Shown piece by piece: positions 1-12,207 of a stretch of DNA of 64,000 bases. A program made the position numbers and the translations under genes. Each line of letters starts with the position of its first letter. The first letter of the stretch is position 1. The notes beneath the pieces are model-generated. The model saw nothing but the letters and a program-made list of their open reading frames with translations, did no database searches and was not told the DNA's origin. Origin of the DNA: Clavaria fumosa (taxonomy: Eukaryota; Basidiomycota; Agaricomycetes; Agaricales; Clavariaceae); contig OX637799.1 of assembly GCA_951802425.1 (NCBI GenBank), forward strand, positions 2,914,001-2,978,000, written 5' to 3'.

Positions 1-856
1 CGAGGTGAGTGAACACAACGAGCAGCAGGCCCAGAACGCAGAGGACAGCAACCGCCCGGCCAACTCTGGCGTCAAGTGAGAAAAGGAATTCGCATAGGCC
101 GATAAAAAATAGTGCAAACGCGATTTGCAGCATTGTGGGCAAGAACTGTATCACGTCGAGGAAATGCCATGTGGTGATACCCGCGAAGCGTACCTGGCGA
201 TGCCGCGCACGCTCGCAAGGAGTCGCGGACGGGGCTGCACCGCTCGGGTACTCAACCATCCACTGCTTCGCAAGCACCGCACCGAGCGCCGCCAACAAGC
301 TGCATGTCAGGCTGCTGAACCAGAGTATGTTGAAGCGCACCGCCGAGGGCATGGGCGTGAAGGGAGTGGTAATGTTAACGGAAACGTTGGCGCTCATACC
401 AGCTGGAGAGCTGAGTTGATTGGCAATTCTCTCCAAGAGGGCATCAGTCTGTGCTTGCGAGTCCGGCCGCAGGAGCATGTACGAATTGACTGTGAAAGCG
501 GTGAGGACAGCAGAGAATAAACCGGCCTGGGAATGAGAGGTATGAGAGATGCACTTCATTGAATCAATACAGAAACTGCAATGAATATCACTCACAAAGA
601 TCAGGAGAACATCCATATTCTTGTTACAGGCTTCCAGCATCTCGGTGTCGCGTCGTGACGACTCGATGAGATAAGCTGCCCAGACTTCATCTCTGTCTTT
701 AAGCCCGCGTTTCTGGGTCTGCGCATTAGGTTGATTGACCAAGGGCTGGACATTGGTGTCTGGAAAGCTCGACTAAACGGCAGGCGCATTTAAGGAGACA
801 CAGACAGACACACGAGGTATCATTGACTGGACATCGGAAGGCCTGTGTGATGCCAT
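1..856 (-). CDS. DUF6535 domain protein, N-terminal part, runs off the window
   Basis: The minus strand encodes a protein of the basidiomycete DUF6535 family (membrane proteins of unknown function). The last exon seen (526 to 1) starts AGLFSAVLTAF, has RFNILWFSSLTCSL, then an ERARHRQVRF segment and hydrophobic stretches, all in the order known for the family. The exon before it (772 to 596) ends in NMDVLLIF followed by a GTGAGT donor; the acceptor CCCAG lies at 531-527. A first exon 856 to 812 (MASHRPSD) is tentative, because its donor GTGTCT is weak. At least two transmembrane segments are visible: FNILWFSSLTCSLLAALGAV and the LQIALFFIGL / AVLCVLGLLLVVF region. The 3' end lies outside the window. 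The family call is firm; the start is uncertain; the function is unknown. Confidence 0.85.
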
Positions 857-1979
857 CGATGGGACTGCTTAAGCAACGCACAAGGCGCCTACTAAGCGCC
901 CTCGGGCCGAGCGTTCATTCCCATCGAAACATTGACATTCTTGACACAAGGATGTTCATCAGCCCGTGAACAAGTAGTAATAGGCCCGATTCTCCAGAGC
1001 TGGCTCTCAGTAGGCTGGCTCTCAGTAGGCAAGGAGTAGACAGGATTTTTCGGCTGGCCGTTGTAAACGAGCTCAGCGTTGTGGACTAGGTAAGGTCATG
1101 TATGACATTGACAAACTTGACAGCAGTTTAGAGGGTGTGACTGACACCTGTCACACCTTCTAAGCTGAGTCATCCTTCCACTGGCAATTGCATTCCTCAC
1201 CCACCAGTTCTCTGCCCTGCTACCACCCTGGTGTGCCCTGTGCCCTGCCTCTGCTGCTTGGTGCACCACCACATATGCCATCTGGCACACCCTGAGCCAA
1301 CCCCACCTCCACCTCCACTGCCGCCCCCAACCTACACCCACTCCTCACTGTGCTGCTGCCCCTATTCCCCCCTCTCCACTGCTGCTGCTGCACCAACAGC
1401 CCAACTCTCTGCCATTGGTCTGTGACTGCTGTTAGGGGCTTGGGCTGTTGCCACTGCTACTGCTGCACACTGGTGCCATTGTAGCTTGTTGTCACATGTT
1501 GCTGGTTGCTGCAGGCTGTCAAGATCACTTACCTAAGCCACCCTAATGAATGCAATGGTGAATAGTGAAAAGCAAAGTCACATGACCTTTACCACCCATC
1601 TGCAACCTTGGAGGGGTGTTAAGAGCATTATCAGCATTAACAGCATTAATGATCAGGTGACTCTTCCCACTGCTTGACACTTTTCCCACACTTTGGAATT
1701 TGTGATGGAGGCAGATCCAGGATAGTGGAACTGACATCTCCCATCAAATAATCTAACCTAATTGAGATCTCCCCTCAGCCAGTCAAGACTGTGCCAAACA
1801 TTCTCCCTGTCGTTGTCTCCTGTTCATGCCTTGCTGCTCCCTTCCCTATTCAGTATTTCTTTGGCTTGTTTCACCTCTCTGACTCCTTGTGACTCAGTGC
1901 ATGAAGCCTTGTTTCTGTTCACATGACTCACACCTAGCACTGCCCCCCTCTAACAGTATATATACCACTCATGTAATAG
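857..1979. other. Intergenic, degraded repeats
   Basis: No gene seen. The stretch holds a CT/CTG-rich low-complexity part (about 1230-1470). Near 1521 there is a short piece (GATCACTTACCTAAGCCACC) resembling the start of the B/D-family LTR. The sequence is poor in CpG, as expected for old repeats. Confidence 0.5.
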
Positions 1980-2152
1980 TGTTGCAGCAACATCATGTGA
2001 CCCACCAAAGGTTGTGATCACATGACCAGTAAGTCATGGGACTCATGTGACTACTACTGACAGTACAGCCCATTTGTGTGATTGCACATCAAGCAGGATG
2101 CCATCACCCTGTCATCATTGTGACAGCTGTCGCCTCCACATCAAACAACCAT
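1980..2152 (+). repeat. A-family LTR fragment, CpG-depleted, cut by element B
   Basis: The sequence from TGTTGCAGCAACATC onward aligns with the start of the intact A LTR at 4341 (TGTCGCGGCGACATC). The differences in this block are C-to-T or G-to-A at CpG positions. The shared GATGCCATCACCCTGTCA block follows at 2098. Similarity stops where the B LTR begins. Confidence 0.75.
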
Positions 2153-2445
2153 TCTATCAGACTGGGTCTCACACAACTTAAGTGTAAGGTCATGATGACA
2201 ATACTAAGATAAGGGGAAAAGAGTACAAAAAAGGAAAAGTGAAAGTACTTATAGCGAACGCTTCGGCACTTGCCGGTGTTCCCATGCTCAGACCCTCGGA
2301 TCACGTGATGCGCCCAGGCCCCAGGTCATGTGATCTTACATGATTACATAATCTGACCCAGCCACAGGTCATGTGACCTTCCAACAACCCTCCCCAGTTT
2401 CTCCACAACTGCACTTTGGGATGGCTTACATAAGCGATCCTAACA
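2153..2445 (-). repeat. B 3' LTR
   Basis: In element orientation it starts TGTTAGGATCGCTTATGTAAGCC at 2445 and ends in CTGATAGA, a changed CTGATACA. The purine-rich tract AGAGGGGGGTGA lies just upstream (2457-2446 on the minus strand), matching the one before D's 3' LTR. Confidence 0.85.
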
Positions 2446-4340
2446 TCACCCCCCTCTTAAGGCTGGGCATCCCAACCAGCTAGCTTGGCCTTGTCGGGGT
2501 GAGCAAGGAAGAAGTCCTGGAGAAGCAGTGCCACATTGGCGAGGTTCCGTCATGGCTCCCAAGTGTTCTCCTCTACAGGGTATCCCAACCACTTCACCAG
2601 GTATCTCACTCCACGCCCCACCTTCTTAACATCAAAGATCGCCTCCACATCATACTCCAGGTGGTCATCATCAATCGTAGGGGGCGGAGGGGGAGGCAGG
2701 TTCTGAGAAGGGAAGGAAGGGGGGTGGTATGGTGTCAACAGCAACTCATTGAAGACCCGATGGATGCGCCAGGCCCGAGGGAGCTTGAGGCGATACCCAG
2801 CAGGTCCCACCTTCTCCTCAACTGCAAAGGGGCCTGCTCTCTTGTTGTCAAGCTTTTTACAGGGCCGGTCCATCTTCAAGTTTCTAGTATCCAGCCAGAC
2901 CAGATCTCCCTCAGAGTACTCCCGACTTGGGCATTTCCCCTTATCGTAGCTCTTCTTCATCGCTGCCACCGCTTTCTCCATTGCCTCCTTGGCTGCTCTT
3001 CGGGACTCTGTGAGCTTAGCCATCCACTTGTCCACCGCCGGGTTCACCTCAGAAGGTGGCCAGAGCCCCCCATTCCATGGGTGTTGTCCATAATCAAGGA
3101 AGAAAGGTGTCTGTCCTGTCGCTGAGTGCTCACGATTATTAAGAGCAAACTCCGCAGTGGACAACCATTCAGCCCAGTCATCCTGGAGATGGTCCACGTA
3201 AGCCCGGAGATAGATCTCCATCTCCTGGTTTGCCCGTTCCATCTATCTGTCCATCAGTCTGTGGATGAAAGGCAGTACTTGGATTTGCCTTTACCCGGAT
3301 CATGGAGTAGAACTCCTTCATGAAGCAGGACACGAACTGGAACCCCTGGTCACTCACAACCTTGTGAGGGACTCCATGGTCACGAAACACTCGATCCCGG
3401 AGGAGACGTGCCGCTCCAAGTCCTGTGAGGTTGAGCACGATCGCTTCGAGCAGTGTCTGTTTCATGAATTTGTCGACAATAACAAGGATGGCATTATGTC
3501 CACAGGAGAGGGGGAGGGGACCGACTATGTCCCATGAGATCACCAACCAGGGACCATCGGGCACCAGATGGGGGTGCAGTGGGGCAGCACGCTTGGTACG
3601 GTCGGGCTTCGTCCGCTGGCATGTCTCACACCCCTGGGCATACCGATCCACATCTTTTACCATGTCTGGCCACCAATAACCCTTCACTAGTGCTGCTCTC
3701 AACTTCCGGGGCCCAGGGTGTCCAGCAGCAGGGAGGTCATGCTCAAACTCGAGAATGGCCTCACGAGCTCCTAGGGGGACCCAAGTGACTATCCCCTTTT
3801 GCCAGAGTCCAGCATGATCTCATGTCCACTGATCATCAAGCTCCTCCAGCTTCTGTATGTGTACCGCGCTATTTTTCTGGAGTAGCGTCTCCATTTCTGA
3901 TGTGAATGACACACGGACTTCCGTTTCCGGGAAAACCTGCACCAGTGCATCCTCCTCCACCATCTCTCCATAGTCTGGTCTCCAGGAGAGTGCATCTGCC
4001 TTTGTATTCGACTTGCCAGTGCAATACTTTATCTCAAAGTCAAAGCACTGGAGCTCTCCAACCCAACGAACCTGCCTCGGCTTCAACTTCTGGGGCTTCC
4101 GGAAGTACTGGAGGTTTGCATGGTCCATCCAGATCTCAATTGTCTCCTCTGCTCCAATGAGGTATGCTCGCCCCTCGCGAAGTGCCTGAATCACAGCCAA
4201 GAACTCCTTGTCATACACATCATAGTTCTTCTCAGCTGCAGTGAGGGCCTTGGAGATATAGTCAACAACTCTCCAGGTTCCATCTGTCTGCTGCTGCAAG
4301 AGCACTCCACCAGTTGCCAGGTTGCTTGCATCTGTCTCTA
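2446..4340 (-). pseudogene. B pol 3' part: RNase H, integrase, chromodomain
   Basis: Read on the minus strand from 4340 there is an RNase H segment (ETDASNLATGG, then NYDVYDKEFLAVIQAL). It is followed by integrase with the zinc-binding end (CETCQRTK), the D,D,E core (ISWDIVGPLPL, VVSDQGFQF and the region after FHPQTDGQ) and a chromodomain near 2550-2660 (YLVKWLGYPVEENTWEP). The frame changes near 3240 and near 3800, so it is not a working gene. The first usable codons abut the A LTR at 4341, which cuts the RNase H domain. Confidence 0.85.
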
Positions 4341-4968
4341 TGTCGCGGCGACATCACGTGACCCTCTAAGGTCACGGACACGTGACCCGTCACATGATCA
4401 GTAAGTCACAAGAACTCACGTGACCACCACTGACAGTACGGCCCAAATATGTGATGGCACATCAAGCGGGATGCCATCACCCTGTCAATGGGCTGACACC
4501 TGACATCGCCCATCAAGCGACTATCCCTAATGCGACCTTGTTCTTTCCCGCACCCTGCCTTTACTGCTATCCCATCCCCTTGGCATCCCCATCTCCTTCC
4601 CACGACAACTTCTTGTTCCCCTGGTGCCCTTATACCGCTATCCCGTTCCCCCACCGACCGATGCTTCCCTTCTTGGGACCATGACGACTTCGCAATTGTT
4701 GCCTGGATACTTTCATTTCCTCCCTACTGTCGCTTCCGTTGTAAGTCTTCCCTTACTACCTTGTACTAATATCGTTCCTATGGTCTCGGACTCCAGTATA
4801 TATATGAGTAAACACTCAGCATGTATTCCTTAGACTTTGATATTCTTCAGAAATCGCCTCTTTCTACCTCCTTGTTGAGCCTTTACGTCAGCTATCCACA
4901 TGACCTTCGCGACCTTGTCGCGACCTCACCACGACCTTTGAGCTCCGAATTTAGGATCGACCGCGACA
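4341..4968 (+). repeat. A 5' LTR (628 bp)
   Basis: TG...CA ends. A TATATATAT box at 4797-4805 is followed 35 nt later by AGACTTTGATATT (4832-4844), which is complementary to the bases just after the LTR. The 3' LTR has the same layout (22.2-22.3 kb). Confidence 0.9.
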
Positions 4969-4969
4969 T

Positions 4970-4982
4970 AATATCAAAGTCT
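4970..4982 (+). promoter_or_regulatory. A primer-binding site, self-priming type
   Basis: AATATCAAAGTCT starts two bases after the LTR end (one base, T4969, lies between). It is the exact reverse complement of AGACTTTGATATT at 4832-4844, the expected 5' end of the element transcript. Tf1/sushi-group elements prime reverse transcription this way. No tRNA-like TGG start is present. Confidence 0.7.
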
Positions 4983-5432
4983 CAACCCTGTCCCTCGTCC
5001 CAACTCGACGTCCACGACGTCCCGACATCAATGACCGACTCAAACCAAACCTGCCCAGCCCTCCTAACGTACCTGGAAAGCCGCGACCCTCACTATTCGC
5101 CAAACTGGATTCTCAAACATTGAGAAAGAAGAACTTGCCAGAACCCCTAGGCCTCACAGACAGGCAGAAACAACATCGTTTTTTCACTCTTCGCTACATC
5201 AATTGCCGTACACCGGTACCCATCACTTGCTGCAACTCCCCGGATGGATGACCGCTGCGGAGCACCGTTTATCGCTCAGTCGAACGACAGTTTATCAAAA
5301 CCAGACCTTGGTCCTCGAGAGAGATCCGTGAGCAGAAGCTCCACCCAGGCTACTTCCCCAGAGAATTCCCTGTGCTACTTACCACCGCCCTTAACCAAGA
5401 GATATTCCGTCAGGCTACAGAAGGCCTGACGA

Positions 5433-8116
5433 TTGAGGACATCGAAAACGTCGAGTCCCCGCCGAGAACGCCCTCGCCCGCTCCTACCCCACGACCCCCT
5501 ACCTACACTGCCGCCTCAGTTCAGACCGACGCCCCTGAGCCCGAACCCGCCCCCGAGCGTTTCTTATGAGCACGCACAGCCAACGCTTGGCTCGTCATTG
5601 ACACCAGCCAAAACCCGCCCCGACTCGCCTCTTGGGTGCCCATCAACCCCCGAGCGTATCCTAGTGCCTGGCCTCGGCCTGCTTCAGATATCCGAAGAAG
5701 TCTTCAGGACGCCCTCGGCCAGCAGAGCACCCTCGCCACCACCCACAAACCTTGCCCTCCCCGTTCGACTCAATCCCCCGTCACCTCGGACTCCTTCTCC
5801 CCCTCCTCAGTCTCCTCCATCTCCTTCGCCTCCGACTCAACGGAACTCCCAGACATCGACAAGGAACTCTGCGGATACGATGTCTAGCGGATTCACTATC
5901 GCCCCCTTCGATGGGAGTAGCGTTGCCTACCGGACTTTTGTTCGGCAGCTCAATGTCTTCTTCCTCGCCAAGCCAGATAGGTTCAATACGGACCTTAAAC
6001 GAATTTTGTTTGCCCTAAACCAGATGCGCAGAGGATACACCAGAGATTGGGCCAACTCCATGGTCGAAAAGATAGTTGCGGCCCCCGCCTCGTGCCCCAC
6101 CTGGGCTGTCTTCAGAGGGAGCATGGATGCCGAGTTTTCGGATTTGGTAGAGAAGGAGAATGCCTACCTTAAGCTTGGGAAGCTTAAGCAAGGTAAACGC
6201 CCAGTAAAAGAGTTCCTGACAGAGTTCGACCAGCTAGTCGCAAAGGCCGAGCTCTCTGAGCAAACTCACGGAGACCTTCTCGTCACCCTCCTCGAACCCG
6301 CCCTCAATTACAACATCACCGATCGCATCTATGCCGCTGCCGCCCTTCCACCCAACTATTCTGCCTGGAAGAGGAAGGCCCTCGCCTGTTAGGGCCTGTC
6401 CCGTCTCAATAGTAGTGCCGGAGATCGACTTGTTGGTGACCTATGCTGGAAACTCGCTAAGACCAATCAACTGTTGAGCACAGTCGAGAATGCTCGGTCC
6501 TGGAAGGTCGCGAAGACGTCTGAGGAGATGTAAGAGCGAGGAAAGACAAGTATAGAGGAGGAAGACGTCGTTGGGAAGGTCACGAAGTCAGTAAACTAAG
6601 TGTAAAGGAGGAAATTGACGAGGAGGGGGGAAATGGGTGATGCTGAGAGGGTCGCGAAGTCGACCAATGAAGCGTGAAGAAAGAAATAGATGAGGTGGGA
6701 GAAAGTGACAACGCTGAGAAGGTCGCAAGGTCAACCGACGAAGCATAGAGAAGGAAAAAAGATGAGGTGAAAGAAATAGAGAATGCTGGAAGGGTCGTGG
6801 TGGTCGCAACGGTGCTGAGAATGTGTTGGTGTAGGCGATGACTTTGCCAACCGACAGGTAAACCTGTAGGGTTCCAAGATCAGTACCAAGACGAGTAATG
6901 AAGAATACTTAGATTGCACAAGTTGTATGAGCGCAGAGGATGAGTTAGGACAGAGTAGAGTGTGTCTTGGCGATCTTGTGGTCACCAAGAGAGACAAGAC
7001 CTATCAATCGCGATGGTTCCAAGCTCAAAGGGCGTACTAGCCTCAAGCTTAAACCAATGTGCGTCAATATCAAGTCTAGAGTACCATAAGTACATGCGAG
7101 ACCTTATATATACGTACGTGCAGGGAGTATGATGAGAAAGGGAAAGTACAGAGAGCGCCAGGCGACAAGACTATAGTAGTACGGGGTATAACTAGTCGTA
7201 GAGTGACCGTGCGCGTGTTCTACTAAGATCGCGAGGGGTAAACTAAGCATAGGTAAGGTCGCGGACGTGACCGGTCATGGGTCACGACCTAACTAAATAA
7301 GCGTATGTGTAACTACGACTGGGCAGAGGGGCTTGGTCCAGGGCTAATGCAGTTATAGACGACTGAGAAGAAGAAGGGAGAACATAATTTGAAAGGATAC
7401 ACAGCTTGACCGCCAGTGGCGCGTTTCATCATTAAGGTCGCGCGGTCAGGCGAGTGGTCACGTGGACGGCGCTGGTGAGGCAGGTGACCTTGGGCGGTCT
7501 TTGGGTGGTATGTCACGTGAGTAATGCTGGTAACGCGAGTAACACGAGTAACGCTGGTGTGCCGTGCAGCAAGTCACATGTCGCTGCAGGAGCCATGTAA
7601 GAGCGTGTTGAGCATCGAATAGTGGGTTCGGCGGTGAATACGCGTAAGGTGAGGTGGCGGGAGGTGATGCGAGTATGGTGGTATGATCGCGAGTGTCGTG
7701 AGGAGATGATGGAGGCCTGAGAGGTGTTCGGAAGTTGATAGCGGGTTTCGGAAGAGTGTAGGGGGGTTCGCGAGGTGGTAGGGGAACGTCGGGAGGTCCA
7801 TGAGTGGTGATAGAGTTGTTAGGTTGAGGAAAAATGGATGGGTCCTGACATCGCCATCAACTTGATGCTCGAACGACGCGACGCCATGCGCCCCGCCCGG
7901 CAGATCGTCTACGCCAAACCACCCGACTGCCTGGCTCCGCGACCTTCTGTGCCCCCCCAACACAACCCGAATGCGATGCAGGTCGACCGGATCCTGTTGT
8001 GCGGCAATTGCTACAATTGTCAGCAGCCCGGCCACCTCGCGCGCAACTGCCCACTCCCTCACAAGCCCCCCGAGTTCCCCGGATCGACGTCCGGGCCAAC
8101 GACACCTCGACCATGA
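5433..8116 (+). pseudogene. A gag, split by a 1.46-kb insertion
   Basis: The first part (5433-6386) has a long proline-rich N terminus, then a capsid-like domain (about residues 150-315, MSSGFTIAPFDG onward, with LGKLKQGKRPVKEFLTEFDQ). The second part (7851-8116) continues in the same frame after removal of 6387-7850 and one TCGCC copy. It contains a CCHC zinc knuckle, CYNCQQPGHLARNC. Gag ends at TGA 8114-8116, whose ATGA overlaps the next start. The insertion itself brings a TAG at 6390. Apart from it, the gag frame looks open from 5433. Confidence 0.85.
6387..7850. mobile_element. Element X: 1464-bp solo LTR-like insertion in A gag
   Basis: Bounded by TGTTAGGG at the left and CCTGACA at the right (short TGTYAGG inverted ends) and flanked by the direct repeat TCGCC (6382-6386 and 7851-7855). 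Removing it and one TCGCC restores the gag frame. It has no convincing ORF. It contains several imperfect units of about 80 bp with GGTCGCGAAGTC-like cores (6500-6800) and a TATATATACG box near 7105. A solo LTR of another family is the simplest reading. Confidence 0.8.
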
Positions 8117-11100
8117 CTGCCGACAAGCTCGAGGCCCTGGTGGCCCAGCTCCGCGACACCATCGAGGTGAAGGATAAGGAACTCGGGGCGCTGAAAGAGG
8201 CGAAGGCGGATTTTCCCACAGGCGAGGAATGAAGGAAGCAGCTTCCCTGCCTAAGTCCCCCCCTGTACTAGTACTGCGACAATGCCAGTCTCTGATTCGT
8301 CTCCCAAACTGCTTCTAAGGATGACGAAAATAGTGGGCTGCCAAGAAACAGCCCAACTCGAATTCAGAGTTCGAATCTCCCCCCCTGCATTCCCGAGTAG
8401 AGCCGTGCACGGGAAAGTGCTTATTGACAGCGGCAGTACAACCTCGGTCATGGACTACAGTTTCGCCAATCGAAATCGTTTCCCCATGGAACGACTCCCA
8501 TCCCCGATGATCACAAGGAACGCAGACAGTACCGCGAACTCGCGAGGCCCCATCATGCATTTCACCAAGGTTGCGGTCGAATTCGGTCTTGGACACCGTG
8601 AAGTTAGTCGAGTGCTACCTGGGCGACTACCCCGACTTCGACCTTGTGCTAGGCAATGATTGGCTCCAAAAGCATAACCCTACTATCGACTGGCAGACTC
8701 GCTCCCTCGAATTTCGACATTGCTGCAACCTTCCCTGCAGTGCTGCGGTCTGTGTCATTGCGAACGACTCCCCCGACTGGCCGACTCTCTTTCCGCGGGT
8801 ATTCGGAGAGGAGTTCTACAATGTTTTACCCCCGCACCGTCCCAGAGTCGACATTGACATCCAGCTAGGGAATGATGCCCATCCATACCGGTCCCAAATT
8901 TACCCGACACCCAAGGCCTACCGCGCAGAGCTCCGAAAGTGGCTAGATGAAAACCTCGCGACTGGACGGATCTATCCAGGTCAGTCGCCCTGGGCTAGCC
9001 CTCTCTTTTTCAAGAACGAAGGAGACAAGCTCCGGCCTGTGGTCGACTACAAATGGCTAAATGAAGTCACGATCAAGAACGCCTACCCTCTCCCTCTCAT
9101 CCGAAACATCTACGATCGCCTGCAGAAGTTCCAGTATTACTCAAAAATCGATATCCGGATTGGATTCAACAATATCCAGGCATTGAAGGAGAGCGAGAAG
9201 CTATTGGCATTCATATGTGAATACAGCCAATTTCTCTGTCGAGTCATGCCTTTCGGAGTGACTAATGCCCCCGCGATCTTTCAGGGTTTCATGGATAGTA
9301 TCCTGAAGGATCTGGTGGCCACCAACCAGGTCTTCGTATATATTGACGACATCCTCATCTGCTCCGACACCCGCGAAGAACTTTGCGACCTTACCGCACG
9401 TGTTTTCCAAGTTCTCCAAGAAAATCACCTGACCGTCAAACCCGCAAAATGCGAATTTGAAAGGATGGAGGTGACTTTCCTCAGAAACAAGATCCAGCAA
9501 GGAACCATCAAGAAGAGTGAGAAGAGATGTTCGGCAATCAACAACTGGCCGATTCCGAAATCTGCCAAGGACGTGCACAGGTACATGGCCCTCGGAAGTT
9601 ACTATCGACGGTACATTCCAAATTACGCCAAGATTGCCGCCCCTCTTCATGCCTGCACCGGCAAAGGTGAATTTAACTTAATGGATGCCGCGCTAAAATT
9701 GTTCTACGACATCCAGGATGCAATCAGGAATTCGGTCCAGGTCACAATCCCACAGGATGGAATGCCATGGAAGATCGAGACGGACGCCAGCGAGATCGCG
9801 ACTTCGGCTATCCTATACCAGCAACAGGATGGAGTGTGGAGAATGGTGGACTGCCTATCGACAAAACTCCAGGACGCCCAGTTAAACTACGACGTCTACA
9901 ACCTGGAACTCCTCGCAGTGATAAGAGCGCTCGAGGAGTGGCAACACTACCTCCTCGGCCAGGATTTCGAGGTCCATACGGACTATAAAAACCTCTCGTA
10001 TTTCCGGAAGCCAAACCCGCTCAATGGACGCCAAAACCGGTGGAGACAATTCCTGTCCCTCTTCCGTTTCAAGATTGTTCCCCGCTCCGGAAAGTCGAAT
10101 GCCGCCGCTGATGCTCTTTCCCAACACCCCGACTACGACGACCAACCTCCCTGCCCTGCCCAAGTCCTGTTACCGGACCACTTCTTCCGGGTCAACGAGA
10201 CCCTGTCTCTAATGGAGAAACTGAGGATCGAACAGGCCCTGGTGACCCCTCCGGAAGAAGCGGAGAAGGATAAGGAAGGGTACTTCCGGGTACGCAAGAA
10301 GCTCTGGGTCCCGCCATCGCTCGTAAAAGACATCCTCGACCTCCACCACTCGGCTCGAACTTCCGTACACCCGGGGATCTCCAAAACCCAGGTTGCGGTC
10401 GCGAAGTACTGGTACTGGCCCATGCTTAAGAAGGACACCCGCGCCTACGTTATTGCCTGCGATGTCTGCCCAAGAATCAAACCCCGACGCAGACGAAAGC
10501 CGGCTCCCCTCCACCCTCTCCCAATCCCCTCGCGACCTTGGCAAGTCATCGGTTGGGACTTGATCGGCCCTGTCTCAGAATCCGCAGGTTACGACATGAT
10601 CTTGGTGATCAAAGACTACTTAACCAAGACCATTGTCCTTGCCCCAACTGTTAAGGAACTCACGTCGGAAGGAGCAGCCTCAATTCTCCTCAAGAAGATC
10701 TACGCCTACTACAGGCTTCCAGAGAAGGTAGTGTCTGATCGAGGGGGCCAATTTATCTCCAAGTTCATGCACGAAGTATACGATAAGTTAGGCATCAAAT
10801 CTGCTGCCTCCACTGCCTACCACCTGCAGACGGATGGGCAAGTAGAGAGGGCCAATCAGGAAGTAGAAGTGGTTCTCCGCGCACTGACCAAGGAAGACCA
10901 GGCCGATTGGGCCGCCGTGCTCCCCCTCGCCCAGTTTGCTCTCAACTCGCGACCTATCCGCAACTTGGACATCACTCCTTTTTCGGCTCTCCATGGTTTC
11001 GACCCTGCCCCGATCCCCGGTTTCCCCGCCAGCTTCGATATACCTGCCGCCGATGAGTTCCTCGCACAAATTTCCGCTGCCCGTGACCGCCTCCGGGATG

Positions 11101-11578
11101 TCTTGCGGAAGGGACAAGCAACTGACTCCGCGACTTACGACGACCACTCACGAGAACCGGAGATCTATAGGAAAGGTGGCCTGGTATATTTAGATTCGTG
11201 GAACCTCCCCTCAAACTCCCCTCCAAGAAACTTGGGCCTAAGTTCGTTGGCCCCTTCCCTGTGGAGGAGAAGGTAGGAACCTCGGCTTATCGCCTCACAC
11301 TTCCCCCGAGCTGGCGGATCCACCCGGTCTTCAATGAGGCCTTACTCAAGCCCTTCCGAGGAGACCCGTCTTCTGTTCGACCACCGCCCGAGCTCATAGA
11401 GGGAGGCGAGCAGTATGACGTTGAACGAGTCCTAGCCAAGAGGAAGAGGAGAGGGAAGGTCCAGTACCTGGTGAGCTGGGTCGGCTATCCGCCCAAGGAA
11501 AATACCTGGGAACCCCTGGAGAACCTCATGCATGCGAAGGAGGCCGTTGCGGAGTTTGTTCAGGAGAACAAATCTTAG
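8113..11578 (+). pseudogene. A pol: protease, RT, RNase H, integrase, chromodomain, frameshifted
   Basis: Starts at the ATG that overlaps the gag stop (ATGA, 8113-8116), with a short coil-like leader ending at TGA 8230-8232. The protease lies near 8282-8600 in another frame (VLIDSGSTTSV, catalytic DSG). The frame then changes near 8600, and one long frame runs to 11276. It holds RT (RPVVDYKWLNE, VYIDDILI), RNase H (ETDASEIATS), integrase zinc end (HH...CDVC) and integrase core (WDLIGP, VSDRGGQF, QVERANQE). A further shift around 11200-11276 leads to the chromodomain (QYLVSWVGYPPKENTWEP) ending at 11578. At least three frame breaks show that the element is dead. The purine tract GGAAGGGGAATA precedes the 3' LTR. 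Confidence 0.9.
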
Positions 11579-11589
11579 GAAGGGGAATA

Positions 11590-11782
11590 TGTCGCGGTGA
11601 CATCACGTGACCCGTCACATAATCAGTAAGTCACAAGAACTCACGTGACCACCACCAACAGTACGGCCCAAATATGTGATGGCACATCAAGCGGGATGCC
11701 ATCACCCTGTCAACAGGCTGATGCCTGACATCGCCCATCAAGCGACTATCCCTAACGCAACCTTGTTCTTTCCCGCACCCCG
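11590..11782 (+). repeat. A 3' LTR, left part
   Basis: Begins TGTCGCGGTGACATCACGTG and matches 4341 onward, apart from lacking a short block (CCTCTAAGGTCACGGACACGTGA) that the 5' copy has. It stops at the C insertion. The last five bases, CCCCG (11778-11782), are repeated at 22040-22044. Confidence 0.9.
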
Positions 11783-12199
11783 TGTCGGGCTTGTGACAGC
11801 AAAACCCCTTTGGTGTGCAAGGGTAGAGCGAAGGGTCTGTTCAGTTTCTAATGCTAGTCGATAGTCCTGGTGGACTTGTCTCTCGATATGCAAGGAATAC
11901 TCCTGCAGCAATCGGAGTGTCTGGTAATAAGTCTGGGGATTGGCTCGGAGTAGTCGGTCCTTTATCCAAGTCCTCGTATACCTTTGGTAATACTCGAACC
12001 GATAGAGGTTCTGCTCAATCGATGGGTGGCTGGTGAAACTCTCAGGAGGGATGACTTGCGACCTTAAAGGTGGGAAGACAAATCCTTCCAGTGCGAAGTT
12101 CTCAGCAGCGACGTTTGCTGTCAGACTTAGTTGAGGTCTCTCAAGTAAGTGTATAGACGAAAAGATCGAAGCTAGGGTACATGTGGGCTGGTCCCAGGT

Positions 12200-12207
12200 C
12201 TTATATA
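12200..12207 (-). promoter_or_regulatory. C LTR TATA box and expected transcript start
   Basis: On the minus strand TATATAAG reads 12207 to 12200. The segment AGCTTCGATCTT (12173 to 12162), about 34 nt further on, is the expected 5' end of the element RNA and is complementary to the PBS at 19020-19009. The equivalent place in the 5' LTR has lost the TATA box: GGTCTTATATACTCTAG here, GGTCTAG at 19435-19441. Confidence 0.65.

Noticed and set aside
8365..8385. tRNA-like GTTCGAATC
   Set aside because: Lies inside the A protease coding region; no cloverleaf around it. No tRNA gene was seen in the window.
11676..12036. Small plus ORFs at the A/C junction (also 19090-19275)
   Set aside because: They lie in LTR sequence opposite the C upstream frame and have no protein features.
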